From CAZLMW01 sp964560875 (GTDB lineage Bacteria > Myxococcota_A > UBA9042): a stretch of DNA of 64,000 nt. The first letter of the stretch is position 1. Every line of letters starts with the position of its first letter. A model generated the notes under the pieces. The model saw only the letters and a list, made by a program, of their open reading frames with translations, had not been told where the DNA came from and did no database searches. The position numbers and the translations under genes are program-made. This document shows positions 25,472-34,916 of this stretch, piece after piece. The stretch covers positions 14,924 to 78,923 of the forward strand of contig CAZLMW010000022.1 of assembly GCA_964560875.1 (NCBI GenBank), read 5' to 3'.

Positions 25472-25507
25472 GGCGGTGGCGGTTTGGTGGAAGAGGGTCG
25501 GCGGGTT

Positions 25508-26656
25508 TCAGCGGCGCTTTTCGCGGGGCAGGCCGAGCACCCGACGACCGATGATGTTGCGTTGAATCTCGTTGGTGCCCGCGTAGATCGGCCCGGCGAG
25601 CGCGAACTGGAAGGCTTTACCCCAACCCGTGTCGAGGTCGGCGTCTTCCCCGAGCAGCTTCATCGCGGTTTCGGTGATGTGCAGGTCCATCTGCGACCAG
25701 AAGAGCTTGGACAGGCTGGCTTCGGCGCCGATCGCGTCGCCGGATGCCATGCGCGCGGCGGTTGCGTAGGTGTGCCAGCGGTACGCGGCGGCGTCGATCA
25801 GGGCGCTCGAAACGTCATGGACGAGAGCGGGATCGGCTGTGTTGCGTCGCTCGCGCCAGAGGTCGGCGAGGCGATCTGCGGCTGCTAGAAAACGACCGGG
25901 ACTTCGCAGGGACAGGCCGCGTTCGCTGCTTGTTGTGGCCATCGCGACCGACCAACCCTGGCCTACATCACCGAGGATGTCGGCGTCGGGCACAAACGCG
26001 CCGTCGAAGAAGACCTCGGCAAACCCCATGTCGCCGTCGAGACGTGCGAAAGGTTGAATCCGCACGCCGGGCTGATGCACGTCGCACATGAAGTATGTGA
26101 GCCCCGCGTGCCGACTGGCAGAGCGGTCGGTGCGGAACAGACCGAAGACCCGATCGCACCACGCCGCTCGCGTGCACCACGTTTTTTGCCCGAAAAGCCG
26201 CCACCCACCCGCTTCATCGTCGCGTTCGGCCCACGACTTGACGGCGGCGAGGTCGCTGCCGGCGCCCGGCTCGGACCAGGCCTGCGCCCACACCACATCG
26301 GCGCGCGCCATCGGTGCCAGCAGCCGCTCTTTTTGATCGTCGGTGCCGTAGTGAAACAGCGCGGGGGCCAGCAGGAAGATGCCGTTTTGGGCGACGCGGC
26401 TCGGCCCGCCAGCGCGCCAGTACTCCTCTTCGAAGATCAGCCATTGGGTCAACGATGCGCCGCGGCCACCGTAGTTTTCGGGCCACGAGACGACCGCCCA
26501 GCCTTCGTCGAAGAGGTGTTTTTCGAACGTGCGGTGCGCGGCGAACCCTTCGTCCGTGTCGCCCGATGGCAGCGCTGGCGACGGCACGTTTTCGGCAAGC
26601 CAAGCGCGGGCTTGGTCACGAAAGGCGCGATCGGCGTCGGAGAAGCGCAGGTCCAC
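25508..26656 (-). CDS. acyl-CoA dehydrogenase, FadE31-like
   Basis: Full-length FAD-containing acyl-CoA dehydrogenase of about 382 residues, presumed alpha partner of the next gene. Motifs WAQAWSEPGAGSDLAAV, GLTYFMCDVHQPGV, ERGLSLRSPGRFLAAADRL and GPIYAGTNEIQRNIIGRRVLGLPREK match remembered mycobacterial FadE31 (KstR2 regulon, CD-ring catabolism). I place the start at GTG 26656, where the conserved domain begins (VDLRFSDADRAFRDQA); an alternative GTG at 26701 would add 15 residues. First of a minus-strand set FadE31-FadE32-FadA6. The transporter gene upstream ends 81 bp earlier and may or may not be co-transcribed. Confidence 0.85.
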   Translation of the reverse strand: MDLRFSDADRAFRDQARAWLAENVPSPALPSGDTDEGFAAHRTFEKHLFDEGWAVVSWPENYGGRGASLTQWLIFEEEYWRAGGPSRVAQNGIFLLAPALFHYGTDDQKERLLAPMARADVVWAQAWSEPGAGSDLAAVKSWAERDDEAGGWRLFGQKTWCTRAAWCDRVFGLFRTDRSASRHAGLTYFMCDVHQPGVRIQPFARLDGDMGFAEVFFDGAFVPDADILGDVGQGWSVAMATTSSERGLSLRSPGRFLAAADRLADLWRERRNTADPALVHDVSSALIDAAAYRWHTYATAARMASGDAIGAEASLSKLFWSQMDLHITETAMKLLGEDADLDTGWGKAFQFALAGPIYAGTNEIQRNIIGRRVLGLPREKRR

Positions 26657-26737
26657 GCCCGCGACATACCGCAAAAAGGGCGCAGATCCCACCGCGCGCA
26701 CACATGTTCGCCTATTTCGCCAGCTTGAAAGCGGCTC

Positions 26738-28306
26738 CTAATTGCCCAGCGCCCACGCGGGTACGACATCGAGCTCCATGCCGAGGGCGGTCGGGCCCAG
26801 CAGCGCGAATAACGTGGCGATGATCACCACCCCAACGACGTTGAACACGATGCCCGCGCGCACCATCTGCCCGATGCGGATGTAGCCGGAGCCAAAGACG
26901 ATGGCGTTGGGCGGCGTCGCGACCGGCATCATGAACGCGCAGGACGCTGACAGGGTAGCGGGAACCATCAGCGTGCGGGGATCCAGGCCGAGCGCCGGTG
27001 CGGCCTTGGCGAGGATCGGCAGCACCAGGGTCGTCGTTGCGGTGTTGCTGGTGAGCTCGGTGGTGAATGTCAGGACCAGGCAGACGATGACCACGAGCGC
27101 GATGGGATGAAGTCCAGACAGGCCTGCAACTGCGGTCCCGATGGCGGCGGACAGGCCCGACACCTTGAAGCCGCCTGCGAGCGCGAATCCACCACCGAAA
27201 AGCAGCAGCAGGCCCCAGGGAAGCTCGCGCGCCGTCGCCCAGTCCATCAGCGCTTCGCCGCGTCTTTCCGCGCTTGGCAGCACAAACAACAAGGTCGCCG
27301 CCGCCACCGCCACGGACGCGTCGCCGAAGCTCTTGAGCTCAAACATCGACCGCCAGCCGGGGATCGTCGCTCCGTCTCCCAGCCGCAGGTCGGCGCCGGT
27401 CATCCAAAGTAGAGCTGTTGTTGCGAAAACGGCGCCGGTCACCAGCTCATCGCGGCGCCACGAACCGAGGCTCGCCACCGCTTGTCTGATCGCGTCGCTG
27501 TCGCCCATCATGGGCACATCGGGCAGCCGGAAGAGCACGCGCGTCAGCAGCAGCCAGCCGATCAGGGTGAACACCGCCACCATCGGCACGGCCAGCATCA
27601 TCCAGTTGGCGAACGACACAGCGGGCGCCGCTGGGAACAGCTTGGCCATCATCTGCACGAACACCAGGTTGGGCGGTGTCCCGATCGGCGTGGCCATGCC
27701 CCCGATGTTGCCGGCGTAGGCGATGCCCAACATCGTCGCGGTACCGATCGTCGCGACGTCTCCGTCCGAGGCGCCGCGGTTGCGCGCTTCGTGGAGCACG
27801 CTCATCGCGATCGGCAACATCACCATCACCGACGCCGTGTTGCTGATCCACATCGACAGCAGGCCGGTCGCGGTCATGAAGCCGAGCACGAGGCGCGACG
27901 GACGGCTGCCGATGGCGCGTACAATCAGCAGCGCGAGGCGTCGATCGAGTCCGCAGCGCGACAGCCCCATGGCGAGCATCAGGCCACCGAGGAACAGAAA
28001 GATCACCGGCTTGCCATACGCCGACGCGACCGGTTTGAGCGCCTGGATGTCGAGCGCCGGCAGCAACGCCAGCGGCAACAGCGACGTCACCGGGATCGGC
28101 ACGACCTCGAAGACCCACCACCACGCCATCAGCACCGCGACCGCCGCCATGCTCGCGATCTTCGGGTCGGCGGGTCCGGCGATCGCGACCAACAGGGCCA
28201 GCGCAATGCCTACTACGGCGAGTGGACCTTTGCGTCGCAAGAACGTGGGAGGGGTCACGGACATCGGGCCCTGCGGACCCGGCGGCTGGGGCGTAAGCTT
28301 ATTCAC
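26738..28306 (-). CDS. SLC13/DASS-family sodium:anion (dicarboxylate/sulfate) symporter
   Basis: Inner-membrane transporter of 522 residues with about eleven helices. It has the two SNT signatures of the divalent anion:sodium symporter family, SMWISNTASVMVMLP and TELTSNTATTTLVLP, plus GIAYAGNIGGMATPIGTPPN and PVATPPNAIVFG. Typical substrates are C4-dicarboxylates, citrate or sulfate; residues do not let me choose. Starts at GTG 28306, or at ATG 28264, which removes a Pro-rich 14-residue leader. It lies just upstream of the FadE31 gene set on the same strand, so a link with acid catabolism is possible but unproven. Confidence 0.88.
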   Translation of the reverse strand: MNKLTPQPPGPQGPMSVTPPTFLRRKGPLAVVGIALALLVAIAGPADPKIASMAAVAVLMAWWWVFEVVPIPVTSLLPLALLPALDIQALKPVASAYGKPVIFLFLGGLMLAMGLSRCGLDRRLALLIVRAIGSRPSRLVLGFMTATGLLSMWISNTASVMVMLPIAMSVLHEARNRGASDGDVATIGTATMLGIAYAGNIGGMATPIGTPPNLVFVQMMAKLFPAAPAVSFANWMMLAVPMVAVFTLIGWLLLTRVLFRLPDVPMMGDSDAIRQAVASLGSWRRDELVTGAVFATTALLWMTGADLRLGDGATIPGWRSMFELKSFGDASVAVAAATLLFVLPSAERRGEALMDWATARELPWGLLLLFGGGFALAGGFKVSGLSAAIGTAVAGLSGLHPIALVVIVCLVLTFTTELTSNTATTTLVLPILAKAAPALGLDPRTLMVPATLSASCAFMMPVATPPNAIVFGSGYIRIGQMVRAGIVFNVVGVVIIATLFALLGPTALGMELDVVPAWALGN

Positions 28307-28448
28307 GCGCCGAGCCTACCGCAGCGCATCGCTCCCGTTCAGTTTCCTGCTTGCCTCGCAACGCTGTGCGCGGTAACGGTGTTTATGATTCCTGACCTGA
28401 AACTTCCCTACGTCGCCGCAGTCAGTTCGGTGCTCGGCGTGAGGGTAG

Positions 28449-28709
28449 CGCGCCGACCTGGAGCGTACGCTTCGGCAAAACCGCGCGATCAATGCCCTGC
28501 CCCCCAGCGAGCTCGATGCCCTCATGGGCTCGATGCGGCGGATCGAGCTGTCGCCGGGCCAGATGCTCTTCAAGCAGGGCGAACGCGGCTCCAAGCTGCT
28601 TGTCGTGGTCGACGGTGTGCTCAGCGTGCATAGCCAGGTATCCGCAATGCGCACCCAGGCCGCGCTGGACGAATGGTCGCTTGACGTGCAGCGGTTGCTC
28701 GAAGAATAA
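28449..28709 (+). pseudogene. fragment of a cyclic-nucleotide-binding domain protein
   Basis: The frame open from 28449 (ATG at 28524) encodes INALPPSELDAL..GQMLFKQGERGSKLLVVVDG. This is the first half of a CRP/FNR-type cyclic-nucleotide-binding domain. It then ends after about 35 unrelated residues without the phosphate-binding cassette or a DNA-binding domain. No normal start codon precedes the domain onset, so a decayed gene is likeliest. It ends nine bases before the 2OG-oxygenase start. Confidence 0.5.
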
Positions 28710-28718
28710 GCTGCGAAA

Positions 28719-29342
28719 GTGCAAGCCAGCCCTACAGCGCGCGTCGTTTGCGTGCCCTTCCTCGATCCCGCGACCTGCGCACAGCTTCTTGGCGCGCTGC
28801 CGCCCGACGGATGGCAAGACGGCCGCATCGCACGGCCATCACGAAGTCCAGCCAGGGCAGAAACAATCGGCGAACCGGTCAACATCGCCGACGACACCGT
28901 GCGCAGCTGCCGAATCAACGACCGCCTCGATCCGGCCTTCGTCGCGCGTCTCCAGTCCGACGCGATGACCCTCGGTGCCGCGGTCTTCCAGTTCGATATC
29001 GACGGCTTTCACGACGACGACCCGCCGCACGTCATGCGCTACGAAGCGGGCGACGGGTTTGCGTGGCACGTCGACAACGGCACCGACACCGCGCCGATCG
29101 CGTCCCGCAAGCTCGCATTTTCGATCCAACTGAGCGACCCGGCCACCTACGTCGGCGGTGACTTGCAGCTGGCGCTCTACGACCAAAAGTACCTGGGCAC
29201 CGATCCCGGCATGGCCGCCGCTATGCGCGCGCAAGGCAGCTTGATCCTCTTCGCGGCCTTTCAGCTTCACCGGATCGCGCCCGTCACGTCGGGGCGCCGC
29301 GATGCCCTGGTTGGGTGGCTGCATGGTCCGGCGTTTCGGTAG
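28719..29342 (+). CDS. 2-oxoglutarate/Fe(II)-dependent oxygenase (prolyl-hydroxylase fold)
   Basis: Predicted double-stranded beta-helix oxygenase of 207 residues similar to PKHD-type/P4H-like hydroxylases. The iron triad is visible as HxD in FAWHVDNG and distal His in QLHRIAPVTSGRRDALVGW, with the Arg after it (SGRR) positioned for 2-oxoglutarate. YEAGDGFAWHVD and TYVGGDLQL are characteristic. Starts at a GTG with a weak ribosome site; substrate unknown. Followed six bases later by the beta-helix lipoprotein gene. Confidence 0.8.
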   Translation: MQASPTARVVCVPFLDPATCAQLLGALPPDGWQDGRIARPSRSPARAETIGEPVNIADDTVRSCRINDRLDPAFVARLQSDAMTLGAAVFQFDIDGFHDDDPPHVMRYEAGDGFAWHVDNGTDTAPIASRKLAFSIQLSDPATYVGGDLQLALYDQKYLGTDPGMAAAMRAQGSLILFAAFQLHRIAPVTSGRRDALVGWLHGPAFR

Positions 29343-29348
29343 CTGTCG

Positions 29349-31665
29349 ATGACCCCTTGGACCGGACGGCTCGCCTGCGCTGTAGTCGTGGTCGCCGTCT
29401 GTGCCTGCGGCGAAGAGCCCTCAGCCAGCAAGGACGCAGCGCAAGACGTCACCAGCGACGGGACCAGCGGCTGCCACGCGACGCGGGCGACTGTCGACGG
29501 GTGCTGCCCGGTCGGCGCTTTTTACGACTTCAGCAGCGACACCTGCGTGCCCGTCGGACCAGCGGAATGCGCGACCTCGGTCTTCGCGAACCCGGCCGAT
29601 TGCGTGCCGACCTGGTGCGCCGACGAATGGCCGAAATCATGCGACGACGACCCGACGTGTTGGCCGACCGGACGGCGCTGCAAAGACGAAGGCTCCGGCT
29701 GTCCGGCCGGAAGCTGGCGCGCACATCCCGACGGTTCATGCCGACCGGCGGGCGAGCTCCCCGACTGGATGACCGCCGAGCTGACCAACCACGGCGACGG
29801 CGGTCCCGGCCACCCGGCGGGTGCTCCCGGGCTCGATCCTCCCCCAGCCCTCGACAAGACCCGTTTTTGCGCCAACACCGACGGCACCATCCGGCTGTGC
29901 GAAACCGCCGAGAAAGGCTGCGGCCCCGGCAAGATGCCTGACCTTCAGCGGCATATGGGTTCAAAACCGGCGCTCTCGCGTCCGTGCCCGCAGCGTGCTG
30001 ATCGACAACACACGCCGCCACCCGTTCAACTTCAACGCCACCGGGGTTTCGGGCTTCCAGGCGCTCGTCGACCTGCAGAGCGTGCGCATCACCCGCATGC
30101 CGGCCGACGGTATCCGGCTTGAGCACGAAGACTCCAAGTTGGTCGCCACCGGCGTCGTCATCGATCGCATCGGACCCACCAGCGGTCCCGCATCCCTTGG
30201 CGGCGGGATCATGTCGGTCGGTCCGCCTGCCGACCTGCGGGGTGTCCGCGTCCACAAGGCCCGACCGTTCGGTGTGGCCTTGGCTGGACCCACGGCCGAC
30301 GGCTTGCTTTACGGCGTGATCGTCGACGAAATCGGCAGCGCGCAGCTTTTCACGGGTGGCAGCGGGGGCGTGCTCGTCGCCAACGGGGCGCGGGCAAAAG
30401 TGCGCTCGCTTCGCGTGCACGACGCCCGTCACATCGGTCTGGCGCTGGAAGCTACCGGCACGCACGCTGACGCCCGTTTTGTTACGATTACGGCGACCCG
30501 CCCCGAGGAGCTGAGCGGCCAGGGCGGCATCGGCGCCGCCGCTTCAGCCGGAGCGACCCTGAATCTGCGCAACTCCCGGGTGCACGACGCGCGCGCCAGC
30601 GGGATTCTCGTCTTCGCCAACAGCGCGCTGACGGGCGAAGACGTGGTTGTCGACGGCACGCGCGGCTCCAAGTACGTGCCCAACGGCGGGCTCGGGGTCG
30701 CGATCGACCAGGGGGCTCGGGCGACGATTCAACGCTGGCGCCTGCGCGACAACCGCACCAACGCGATCCAGGTGCAGCGTCCGGGATCGCGTCTTGTCGC
30801 GCGACGGGTTCACGTCGATGGCACCCGACCTTCGCCCTCGGGCCGCGGAGGCGGCGGCCTCTCCGTCATCGCTGGCGGCAACGCCCGCCTGCTCGGTGGA
30901 CGCTTCGTCGATAACCGCCAGATCGGCGCGGTGGTGCGTTTTCCCGGCAGCTCCCTGGCCGTTTCGGGGCTGCTTGTCGAGGCCACTCGCGCCGGCAGCA
31001 AGGGGCTCGGCATGGGCATGGTCGCCGCTCACGGCGGTCGCCTCATCGTCCAGGGCAGCCACGTCGTCGACAGCCGCATCGCGGGCATTCACGCCCTTGG
31101 CCCCGACAACACCACGACCGTCGTTGTCGGCACCATCGTTGAAAAAACCGCGCCGGGGAACGTGACCGCCCGACCCGGCGCCCCCACTGGAGTCGTCGCC
31201 AACCTCGAGGGTATCGGTATCTCTGCATTTCGCGGTCCCCAGCGCGTGGATGTGGTCGGCTGCCTCGCGCGTCAAAACCACACGGCCGGCATGGCGCTGA
31301 CCGGCGTGTCCGGCAGCGTGGTCGGCTCGGTCATCGCCAGCACCGTCGCGTCCCAGTATGAGCGCCCCGGTCCCGGCGGCTCGGTCTACGTCAAGCTCGC
31401 CGACGGCATCCTCGTGCACAGTCCAACCGACGTCCTCATCCGCTCCACCATCGCCGTCAACCAGGCCCGAGCTGGCATCCTTCTCGACGGCAAGGGCAAC
31501 GCCAGCGTGGACCAGTGCGCGGTCACCAGCTCGCTGTTCGGCCTCGTTCAACAGGCTGGGATCGCGACCAAGCTCGGGCGCAACGTGCTCTGGGGCAACC
31601 AATCAAATCGCGCCAGCGACACCCAGCTCTACATCCCGCCTTCGCCCGGCCCTATCGAGCTTTAG
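29349..31665 (+). CDS. right-handed beta-helix lipoprotein, frameshifted
   Basis: Two overlapping frames together make one sensible protein. Frame one (from ATG 29349) has a lipoprotein signal ending VCACGEE and a Cys-rich N-terminal part (CCPVGAFYDF, CWPTGRRCKD, CGPGKMP). It degenerates after about 29940. Frame two (good from about 29955 to the stop at 31665) continues with some 570 residues of beta-helix rungs such as LQSVRITRMPADGIRL, VHDARHIGLALEATG and VHDARASGILVFA. A one-base change between 29935 and 29960 would join them. It may be a sequencing error, since the second frame is fully intact and well-biased, or a true frameshift or phase switch. Surface carbohydrate-binding or adhesin role is inferred. 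Confidence 0.65.
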
Positions 31666-31731
31666 CGCGACGGTCTTTGAAAACCTGGGTCCGGCTATCC
31701 GAACGCGCGCGGCAGGCGTAGGCTCCCGGCG

Positions 31732-32463
31732 ATGTTGGGTCCCGTCGAGCTGGTTCCGTTCGCCGTCTTCGTGCTCTCCGGGCTCGTCCAGGGCACCGCT
31801 GGATTCGGCGGCAGCCTTGTGGCGATGGCGTTTTTGCCGCTGGTCTGGGAGCTGCAAACGGCCGTCGGTGTGTCCGCGGTCTTCGGCATCGTCGTTCCTG
31901 TAGCGCTCGCGATTCGGCTCTGGCGGCATGTCCAGTGGCGCGAAGTCGCGGGCGTGCTGCTCGCGGCCGTTGTTGGCGTACCCATGGGCGTGTACTTGCT
32001 GCACAACGTTCCGGCGCGCTGGGTCAAGCTCGCCCTCGGTATCATCCTCGTCTCCCACGGCACCTGGAGCTTGCTGGGCGGCCGTGGCAGCACCGGCATG
32101 TCGTCGCGGTGGGGACCCGTCGCCGGGCTCACGGGCGGCATGTTGAGCGGCGCGTTCTCGACCGCAGGCCCGCCCATTCTGGTCTACGCAACCGGTCGCG
32201 CGTGGCCCAAGGACACCTTCCGCGGCAACCTCCAGGCGATCTTCCTGACGACCGGCGTGCTGTCGCTCATCGGCTTCGCGGCGACCGGCGTCGTCACCGC
32301 CGCCACCTTCCAGACCAACCTCACGCTCTTGCCCGCTTTGCTCGCCGGCGGTTTCTTCGGGCACCTGCTCAGCGGACGCATCGACCAGGATCGCTTTCGC
32401 AGGATCGTGCTCATCGGGTTGCTCGTCATGGGTGGCAACTACATCGTCCGAGCCCTTACTTAA
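31732..32463 (+). CDS. TSUP (TauE/SafE) family membrane transporter
   Basis: Eight-helix inner-membrane protein of 243 residues, the normal size for sulfite/organosulfonate exporters of the TauE/SafE family. Typical are the N-terminal GLVQGTAGFGGSLVAMAFLP and the repeat-half counterpart GLTGGMLSGAFSTAGPPILVYA. Substrate cannot be told. Ends 23 bp before miaE, possibly the same transcript. Confidence 0.85.
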   Translation: MLGPVELVPFAVFVLSGLVQGTAGFGGSLVAMAFLPLVWELQTAVGVSAVFGIVVPVALAIRLWRHVQWREVAGVLLAAVVGVPMGVYLLHNVPARWVKLALGIILVSHGTWSLLGGRGSTGMSSRWGPVAGLTGGMLSGAFSTAGPPILVYATGRAWPKDTFRGNLQAIFLTTGVLSLIGFAATGVVTAATFQTNLTLLPALLAGGFFGHLLSGRIDQDRFRRIVLIGLLVMGGNYIVRALT

Positions 32464-32486
32464 GCGGTGTTGGAAAGGGGTGCCCC

Positions 32487-33071
32487 ATGCTCAAGCTTCG
32501 CTACCGCACACCGCGCGAGTGGCTCGACATCGCGACGGCCAACTTCGACGCGTTCCTCGCCGACCACGCACACAACGAACGAAAGGTCAGCCAATCGGCG
32601 CTGCAGCTGGCGGTTCACCATCCCGACAAGCCCGACCTCGTCGACGCGATGATCGAACACGCCCGCGAGGAGCTTGAGCATTTCAGCCAGGTCCATGCCG
32701 TTCTCGTCGACCGTGGCGCGGCGCTTGGTTTCGACCACTCCGGCGGCAACAGCGGCTACATGAACAAGGTGCGGTCGGCGATGCGCAAGGTCGATGTCGG
32801 CGAGTACCTGGTCGATCGCCTGCTGCTTTTCTCGATTATTGAGGCGCGCGGTTGCGAACGTTTCCGCATCCTCGCCGAGGGGCTGCCCGCCGGGGAGATG
32901 CGCGACTTCTACACCGCTTTCGTCCGTTCCGAGGCGCGTCATCACGTGCTCTTTCTCGACCTCGCTGCGCGTTATTTCGACGCGCCGACCATCGAGGCTC
33001 GGCTGCCCGACCTGCTCGACATCGAGGCGGAGATCTGCGCGTCGATGCCCCTGCGACCCGCCCTCTATTGA
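32487..33071 (+). CDS. miaE: tRNA-(ms2io6A)-hydroxylase MiaE
   Basis: Non-heme diiron monooxygenase that hydroxylates the isopentenyl group of ms2i6A at tRNA position 37. 194 residues; diiron ligands E31 (HNERKVS), E62 and H65 (REELEHFSQ), and the second set in SIIEARGCERF and RSEARHHVLF. Preceded by GGAAAGGGG. The next gene's GTG lies three bases after the stop. An intact miaE implies miaA/miaB elsewhere. Confidence 0.92.
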   Translation: MLKLRYRTPREWLDIATANFDAFLADHAHNERKVSQSALQLAVHHPDKPDLVDAMIEHAREELEHFSQVHAVLVDRGAALGFDHSGGNSGYMNKVRSAMRKVDVGEYLVDRLLLFSIIEARGCERFRILAEGLPAGEMRDFYTAFVRSEARHHVLFLDLAARYFDAPTIEARLPDLLDIEAEICASMPLRPALY

Positions 33072-33074
33072 CCG

Positions 33075-34916
33075 GTGCACAACTCCGCAGAAGACGGCGT
33101 GGAAGCGCGCGGCCCGCGGCATGTTGTCGCGATCGTCGCGCACCCCGATGACGAAGCCTGGGCGCTCGGTGGCACGCTCGCCGTGTTCGCGCGTCGCGGC
33201 CACACGGTCACGGTGCTCGCTGCCACAAGCGGAGAGGCCGGCTGGATCCATGGAAAACGCGGCGTAGCAGACGCGGCCGCTCTCCGCCGGGCCGAACTGT
33301 CGGCGTCTTGTCAGGTGCTCGGCGCAAACGTGCCCGAGTTCATGGGCTGGTCCGACGGGGGTCTCGCTAATCTCGATTCAGATCAGGCCATTGCAGCGCT
33401 TCGTGCGCGTCTACATGAGCTCGCCCCGGACGTTATTGTCGGTCTCGGACCCGACGGTGGCTATGGCCACATCGACCACACGGTCTTGTGTCGCTTCGTT
33501 CGCGACGCGGCGCGCGGGCTCGTGTCCCCGCTCGACGGCTGTGACGTCCCGATCCTCGAAGCTGCATTCGCGCCCGGGCAGCTCGCCAGCGTTCGCGCGA
33601 CCATCGCCCGGTTCGCACCAGCTCTGCTCGATCCTTGCGTGACAGAAGTCGGGGTCGCCGCATCCCAAAGCGACGTGCGCGTCGACATTCGCGCCGTCGC
33701 GGCCGTCAAACAGGCCGCCGTCGCGTGCCACGTCAGTCAGATGCCCGCCGCCGGACCGCTCGCCTTTCTCGGCGGCACCGTCGCCGAATTGATGACCTCC
33801 GAGCGTTTCGCGGTCGTCGGTGGGCAGCCACCTCGCTGGCTTGCCGCGCTCGCGTTGCCCGATTCTGTCCTGCACGTCACCCGCGACCTGGCCCCGCGCG
33901 TCAACGGCGGCATCTCGGTCGCTGTCGCCGCGCTGATCCGCGCCGAACACAGGCCCCTTGTCGTCAGCTTCGACGGATGGCGCGCGCACCGTCGCGACGG
34001 GGCCCAAACGGAGCCCACGAAAGACGTCCTTGGCGACGCTAACGTTGTGCGTATCGATCATCCCGACCACCTCGACGCAGCACACGCTTTTGCCGTGCAG
34101 GCCGGGCCGTCCGCCGTCGTCGTCCATCACGCCATGCTCTGGCCGTTCGCTGCCGCCATAGCGGCGCGCCTGTCCCTGCCTGCCCCCGATGTCTACGTGC
34201 ATGTGCTCCAAGCCGACCTCGACGCCGCCCGCGGGCTGGACGAGCCAACCGCAAGCCTGCGCGCCGAACGTTCCGCCATCGCCGCCGCGACCCGTGTCGT
34301 GGTGCCCAGCCGATCCGCCGCTGCAGCCGTTGCCAAGATGTATCCATCCGTTGCTGAGCGCCTCCGCATTCGCCCTCTCGCCCCCGACGCCCTCGTCGAC
34401 ATGCCCAACGTCGCGACAAAGGAGAAGGCAATGAACGGCGACGGCGGCACCGGCGTATCGAAAACCGTGCTCTACGCGGGCCGTTTTGCCGATATCAAGG
34501 GCACCGCCGACCTCTTCGAAGCGATCGCCGACGTGCTCCCGCACCATGAAAACATCCGGTTCGTCGTGGCCGGTGGGATCCCGGATAACCCCAAGGGCGA
34601 GCGCCGTTGGCAGCGAAAGTGGCGTCAAAGGTGGCCGGCCGCCGTCGCCGAGCGCGTCGATTTCGTCGGGTGGATGCGTCGAGACGAGCTGCTTGATGCG
34701 ATGAAACGAGCCACCGTCGTGGTCATCCCGAGCCGCATCGAGACCCTCGGGCTGGTCGCGGTCGAAGCCCGCGCCGTGCGAACATGCATCGTGGCTTCCG
34801 ACATCCCGGCCCTGCGTGAGACGCTGACCCACGCCCCCGGTGTGCATTTTGTGCCGCCCGCGCGACCCGACTTGCTCGCCGCCGCCATCAACGCCGTTGT
34901 CGGGGAGAGAAGGTGA
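33075..34916 (+). CDS. fusion of PIG-L deacetylase and GT4 glycosyltransferase
   Basis: A 613-residue two-domain protein. Residues 1 to about 265 are a PIG-L/LmbE zinc deacetylase: AHPDDEAWALGGTL (H23, D25, D26) and GPDGGYGHIDHTV (H132, H135). Residues from about 275 are a GT-B glycosyltransferase of family 4: RVNGGISVAVAAL, LYAGRFADIKGTADLFEAI and PSRIETLGLVAVEARA (E-x7-E). PIG-L deacetylases and GT4 enzymes act consecutively when GlcNAc is attached and then deacetylated, as in mycothiol (MshA/MshB) and bacillithiol (BshA/BshB) synthesis, so a glucosamine-containing product is a reasonable guess. GTG start; overlaps apaH by four bases (GTGA). Confidence 0.85.
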   Translation: MHNSAEDGVEARGPRHVVAIVAHPDDEAWALGGTLAVFARRGHTVTVLAATSGEAGWIHGKRGVADAAALRRAELSASCQVLGANVPEFMGWSDGGLANLDSDQAIAALRARLHELAPDVIVGLGPDGGYGHIDHTVLCRFVRDAARGLVSPLDGCDVPILEAAFAPGQLASVRATIARFAPALLDPCVTEVGVAASQSDVRVDIRAVAAVKQAAVACHVSQMPAAGPLAFLGGTVAELMTSERFAVVGGQPPRWLAALALPDSVLHVTRDLAPRVNGGISVAVAALIRAEHRPLVVSFDGWRAHRRDGAQTEPTKDVLGDANVVRIDHPDHLDAAHAFAVQAGPSAVVVHHAMLWPFAAAIAARLSLPAPDVYVHVLQADLDAARGLDEPTASLRAERSAIAAATRVVVPSRSAAAAVAKMYPSVAERLRIRPLAPDALVDMPNVATKEKAMNGDGGTGVSKTVLYAGRFADIKGTADLFEAIADVLPHHENIRFVVAGGIPDNPKGERRWQRKWRQRWPAAVAERVDFVGWMRRDELLDAMKRATVVVIPSRIETLGLVAVEARAVRTCIVASDIPALRETLTHAPGVHFVPPARPDLLAAAINAVVGERR

